Below are positions 60,823 through 64,000 of a stretch of 64,000 nucleotides of DNA, one piece after another. The DNA lies in assembly GCA_964406155.1 (NCBI GenBank), contig CAYOQR010000010.1, positions 52,737 through 116,736 on the forward strand, given 5' to 3'. The notes below the pieces were generated by a model, which saw only the letters and a list, made by a program, of their open reading frames with translations, searched no databases and was not told the origin of the DNA. Numbering within the stretch: position 1 is the first letter of the stretch; each line of letters begins with the position of its first letter. This stretch comes from Dongia_B sp964406155. GTDB lineage: Bacteria; Pseudomonadota; Alphaproteobacteria; Dongiales; Dongiaceae. A program made the position numbers and the translations under genes.

Positions 60823-61860
60823 ATGGCGGCGGCCGCTTCGCTGTCATCGCCGCCGCCGGTTCTGTCGGAGGCCCAGGCGGAAGACTTGGCGCGCGAGCAG
60901 TTCGGCGTGACCGGCACGGCGTCGCGGCTGACCAGCGAGCGCGATGCCAATTTCCGGCTGAAGGCGGCCGAAGGTATCAGCTATGTGCTGAAGATCGCCA
61001 ATCCGGCGGAAGAGCCGCTGGTCACCAATCTGCAGACCAAGGCCCTGCTGCATATCGCGGCGATCGATCCCGCCTTGCCGGTTCAGCGGGTGTTTCCCAC
61101 CCTGGCGGGCGAGCCCGAATTCCTGCTGCCCGATGCATCGGGCCGGTCGATGGTGGTTCGGCTGTTTTCGTATCTCGAGGGTGAACCGCTGCATCAGGTC
61201 GGTCGCAATGCCGCACAGCGGCGCAATCTGGGGACGGCCCTGGCGCAATTGGGACTGGCCTTGCGCGGTTTCTTCCATCCTGCCGCCGGTCATGATCTCC
61301 TCTGGGATATCAAGAATGCCGCCCGGATGTGGGAGCTGCTGCACTTCATCGAGGAGTCGGAGAGCCGGGCCCTGGTCGAGCTTATCCTCACGCGCTTTGG
61401 CGATCATGTGACGCCGGTGCTGCCCAGATTGCGGGCCCAGGTCGTGCACAATGACCTCAACCCCTATAACGTGCTGATCGACGGCCGCGATCACAGCAAG
61501 GTCGCCGGCATTCTCGATTTCGGCGACATGGTTCATACGCCGCTGATCAACGATCTTGCCGTGGCAACCTCTTACCAGCTTGCGCTGGAAGGCGACCCGC
61601 TGAGCGATGCCGGCGACTTCATCGCCGCTTATCACGCTGTGACACCCCTGGAGCCGGTCGAGATCGAACTGCTCTATGACCTGATCGGCGCGCGCCTCGC
61701 GACGACGGCGACCATCACCAGTTGGCGGGCCGCGCGCTATCCGGAGAATCGTGCTTATATCCTCCGCAATGCACCGCGCGCCTGGGCCGGCTTGCGTGCC
61801 TTTGCCGCCCTGCCGCGCGCCGAGGCGCAGGACCGGCTGCGTCGGATCTGTGGTTTGTAA
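60823..61860 (+). CDS. Phosphotransferase of the hydroxylysine-kinase/APH family
   Basis: This 345-residue kinase-fold protein is of the AGPHD1/hydroxylysine-kinase type. SERDANFRLKAAEG near residue 40 corresponds to the nucleotide-binding strand. VVHNDLNPYNVLID provides the Brenner-type catalytic Asp/Asn and AGILDFGDMVHTPLINDL the metal Asp (DFGD). It probably phosphorylates a hydroxyl on an amino alcohol or hydroxylysine-like substrate. A longer frame reaches a TTG at 60703; the ATG at 60823 is chosen because homologues begin near here, but it is not certain. The downstream phospho-lyase is a known functional partner of such kinases. Confidence 0.82.
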   Translation: MAAAASLSSPPPVLSEAQAEDLAREQFGVTGTASRLTSERDANFRLKAAEGISYVLKIANPAEEPLVTNLQTKALLHIAAIDPALPVQRVFPTLAGEPEFLLPDASGRSMVVRLFSYLEGEPLHQVGRNAAQRRNLGTALAQLGLALRGFFHPAAGHDLLWDIKNAARMWELLHFIEESESRALVELILTRFGDHVTPVLPRLRAQVVHNDLNPYNVLIDGRDHSKVAGILDFGDMVHTPLINDLAVATSYQLALEGDPLSDAGDFIAAYHAVTPLEPVEIELLYDLIGARLATTATITSWRAARYPENRAYILRNAPRAWAGLRAFAALPRAEAQDRLRRICGL

Positions 61861-61913
61861 CATGCCGCCTCGCGGCCGATGACGGAAGCCGCACAGGCGG
61901 CGGGAGATACAGA

Positions 61914-63227
61914 ATGTCGATGGTGAATGCCTATGTGCCCGGCAGGGAAGGGGATCTCGATGCTCGCGATCTCGATCTGATCCGCCGGCGGGAAAAGCTG
62001 CTGGGGCCGGCCTATCGGCTGTTCTACGAACAGCCGCTGCATATCGTGCGCGGCGAGGGCGTCTGGCTCTATGACAAGGAAGGCAAGGCCTATCTCGACG
62101 TCTATAACAATGTCGCCTCGGTCGGCCATTGCCATCCGAAAGTGGTCGAGGCCTTGACCCGCCAGGCCGGCATCCTCAACACCCATACCCGATATTTGCA
62201 CGAAACCATCGTCGATTATGCCGAGCGTCTGCTGGCGAGGTTCCCGACTGAGCTGCGCCATGTGATGTTCACCTGCACCGGCAGCGAGGCCAATGATCTC
62301 GCCTTGCGCATCGCCCGCTCCTACACCAAGCGAACCGGCTTTATCGTCACCAAGCTCGCCTATCACGGTCTGACCAGCGCGGTCGCGGAATTGTCGCCGT
62401 CCCTCGGTGATTACGTGCAGCGGGGCGATCACGTTCGCCTCGTGCCGGCGCCGGATACCTATCGCAGCACGGGCAATGTCGGCGCGGGTTTCGCCGCCGG
62501 GGTGAAGGCGGCGATCGCCGATATGCAGGCGAAAGGCATTCAGCCGGCGGCCCTGCTGGTGGACAGCATCTTCTCCAGCGACGGCATCTTCCCCGATCCG
62601 GCGGGCTTCCTGCGGCCGGCGGTGGAGGCGATCCGCGCCGCCGGCGGTCTCTATATCGCCGACGAGGTGCAGCCCGGCTTCGGTCGTGTCGGGCCGGCCT
62701 GGTGGGGTTTCGCGCGCCACGGCCTGGTGCCGGATATGGTGACGATCGGCAAGCCGATGGGCAACGGCCATCCCATCGCCGGCACGGTCATGCAGCCGCA
62801 TCTGGTCGAGGAGTTCGGCAGCAAGTCGCGTTACTTCAACACTTTCGGTGGCAATCCGGTGTCCTGCGCGGTCGGCCTCGCCGTGCTGAATGTGATCGAG
62901 GGCGAAGGCCTGGCAGAGAATGCCGGGACGATCGGCGCCTATCTGCTGGATGGCTTGAAGAAGCTGGCGGCCCGCTATCCGATCATCGGTGATGTGCGCG
63001 GCGCGGGTCTCTTCCTCGGCGTCGAATTCGTCAAGGATCACGACACCAAACAGCCGGCACCGGAGGAGACGGCGCGTGTGGTCAATGAGCTGCGCCGCCG
63101 CCGCATCCTCATCAGCGCCACCGGCCCCGGCGCCAATATCCTGAAGATCCGCCCGCCGCTGGTCTTCAGCCGCGACAATGCCGATCTCTTCCTCGAAACG
63201 ATGGACCAGGTCCTGGCGGGATTGTAA
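61914..63227 (+). CDS. PLP-dependent phospho-lyase (aminotransferase class III fold)
   Basis: This 437-residue class III aminotransferase-fold protein has CTGSEANDLALRIAR, DEVQPGFGRVG (cofactor Asp) and the Schiff-base Lys in TIGKPMGNGHP. GKPMGNGHPIAG is the signature of the ethanolamine-phosphate/5-phosphohydroxylysine phospho-lyase (ETNPPL/PHYKPL) branch rather than ordinary transaminases. Such enzymes eliminate phosphate and ammonia from O-phosphorylated amino alcohols to give aldehydes. With the upstream kinase it forms a two-step amino-alcohol to aldehyde route. A GGGAGA ribosome site supports the ATG. Confidence 0.87.
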   Translation: MSMVNAYVPGREGDLDARDLDLIRRREKLLGPAYRLFYEQPLHIVRGEGVWLYDKEGKAYLDVYNNVASVGHCHPKVVEALTRQAGILNTHTRYLHETIVDYAERLLARFPTELRHVMFTCTGSEANDLALRIARSYTKRTGFIVTKLAYHGLTSAVAELSPSLGDYVQRGDHVRLVPAPDTYRSTGNVGAGFAAGVKAAIADMQAKGIQPAALLVDSIFSSDGIFPDPAGFLRPAVEAIRAAGGLYIADEVQPGFGRVGPAWWGFARHGLVPDMVTIGKPMGNGHPIAGTVMQPHLVEEFGSKSRYFNTFGGNPVSCAVGLAVLNVIEGEGLAENAGTIGAYLLDGLKKLAARYPIIGDVRGAGLFLGVEFVKDHDTKQPAPEETARVVNELRRRRILISATGPGANILKIRPPLVFSRDNADLFLETMDQVLAGL

Positions 63228-63303
63228 GGTGACAGGCCGGATCCGGGCTGCGATGCCCGGGTCGCGGCATCCGGGTATCGCGACATCTGGGCTCGGCATT
63301 CTT

Positions 63304-64000
63304 TCAAGCCACGGCCTCGATCTCGTCGACCGCCTGCTGGCGCATCAGCTTCATGATCTGCCGTTCCAGTTCGGCATAGCCGTCCAGTTCCAGCACCTCT
63401 TCCTTGCGGCGCCATCTTTTCCCTTGCTTGAAGGCGGGAACGATATTGGCCGCGACCGTGCCCGGATGCCGCGAGAGGAAGACGATCCGGTCGGCCATAT
63501 AGATCGCTTCCTCGATGTCATGCGTCACCATGAGGATGGTGGTCTTCGTCTCCTCGGCGATCGAGATCATCAGTTCCTGCATATGCCAGCGGGTCTCGGC
63601 ATCCAGGGCGCCGAAGGGCTCGTCCATCAGCAGCATTTCCGGATCGTTGGCGAGGGTGCGGGCGATCGCCACACGCTGCTTCATGCCGCCGGAAAGCTGT
63701 TTCGGATAAGCAGCGGCGAATTTCTCGAGATGCACGAGATCGAGGAAATGCCGGGCCCGGCGGGCGCGTTCCGGCGCCGGCACGCCCTGCAGCCGCATGC
63801 CGTATTCGACATTCTGCTGCACGCTCAGCCAGTCGAAACTGGTATAGGCCTGGAACACCATGCCGCGGTCGCGGCCCGGCTCTTCGATCCGCCGGCCCTC
63901 CAGGGTGATCATCCCCCCGCTCGGTTCCTCGAGTCCGGCGACCATGCGCAGGACCGTGGGTTTGCCGCAGCCCGAAGGACCGAGCAGGACGCAGATCTCG
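63304..64000 (-). CDS. ABC transporter ATPase of nitrate/sulfonate/taurine type, partial
   Basis: The minus-strand frame has no stop up to the window end; 232 residues are visible and the N-terminus is outside. It has Q-loop FQAYTSFDWLSV, signature LSGGMKQRVAIA, Walker B LLMDEPFGALD and switch His VTHDIEEAIYMADR. The C-terminus is charged. This is the SsuB/TauB/NrtD group that powers uptake of sulfonates, nitrate or related anions. The Walker A region reads GPSGCGKPTVLRM, with Pro where Ser/Thr is expected after the Lys. It is convergent with the phospho-lyase gene. Confidence 0.88.
   Translation of the reverse strand, partial: EICVLLGPSGCGKPTVLRMVAGLEEPSGGMITLEGRRIEEPGRDRGMVFQAYTSFDWLSVQQNVEYGMRLQGVPAPERARRARHFLDLVHLEKFAAAYPKQLSGGMKQRVAIARTLANDPEMLLMDEPFGALDAETRWHMQELMISIAEETKTTILMVTHDIEEAIYMADRIVFLSRHPGTVAANIVPAFKQGKRWRRKEEVLELDGYAELERQIMKLMRQQAVDEIEAVA

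Noticed and set aside
1..64000. Mobile element, prophage or CRISPR array
   Set aside because: No transposase, integrase, phage structural gene, att-like pair, or regularly spaced repeat array was seen.

Overview
The window reads as a chromosomal segment of a GC-rich, motile, Gram-negative bacterium. A flagellar locus, hopanoid side-chain genes, many GntR/FCD regulators and ABC importers, and the general protein flavour point to an alphaproteobacterium of the Rhodospirillales type. That placement is an inference from gene content, not a database match. No rRNA, tRNA, CRISPR array, insertion sequence or phage gene was recognised.

Layout. (1) 1-12150, all minus strand: a late flagellar block. 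Reading along the minus strand it runs ECF sigma factor, flagellin, fliD, fliS, a small unknown, flgD, flgE, a small unknown, flgN, flgK, flgL, and a large HAD-type protein that leaves the window. (2) 12502-13167: a MarC-type membrane protein. (3) 13177-19890: a compact signalling island. A FecR-domain protein and a CHASE2 adenylate cyclase (minus) lie back to back with a passenger-less outer-membrane beta-barrel and a secreted WD40-caspase protein (plus). This is the best candidate for an undescribed system. (4) 20047-23113: a HAD phosphatase, an FAD-linked D-2-hydroxyacid dehydrogenase, and a low-complexity Ser/Thr/Gly-rich protein.

(5) 23110-34479: a catabolic or modification cluster. A LysR regulator is divergent from an M19 dipeptidase, which is followed by a 582-residue protein of unknown family, a DUF3726-type protein, an Ldh-family dehydrogenase and a plant-type (SABATH) carboxyl methyltransferase. 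After a palindromic repeat come deoC, a two-domain ALDH16-type dehydrogenase and a GntR/FCD regulator. (6) 34526-38993: a 32-residue membrane peptide, a glycine-zipper protein, an alpha/beta hydrolase, and an AraC regulator divergent from an Fsr-like MFS exporter. (7) 39055-39725: a toxin-antitoxin locus whose Phd/YefM antitoxin is interrupted by a stop codon. (8) 39787-48630: hopanoid genes hpnN (minus) and hpnI-hpnJ-hpnK-hpnL (plus, tightly coupled), then a TPR-like secreted protein. (9) 48922-51394: a MscS-type channel and a small membrane protein.

(10) 51881-63227: a polyol or amino-alcohol catabolic operon under a GntR/FCD regulator. It encodes an ABC importer (two permeases, a binding protein and an ATPase), a B12-dependent diol/glycerol dehydratase with fused large and medium subunits plus a small subunit, an SDR dehydrogenase, a hydroxylysine-kinase-like phosphotransferase and an aminotransferase-fold phospho-lyase. 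An identical 14-bp palindromic site stands before the regulator gene and before the operon. (11) 63304-64000: the 3' part of a nitrate/sulfonate-type ABC ATPase with an odd Walker A motif.

Short degenerate tandem duplications sit around stop codons and in many gene gaps across the whole window and look like a habit of this genome.
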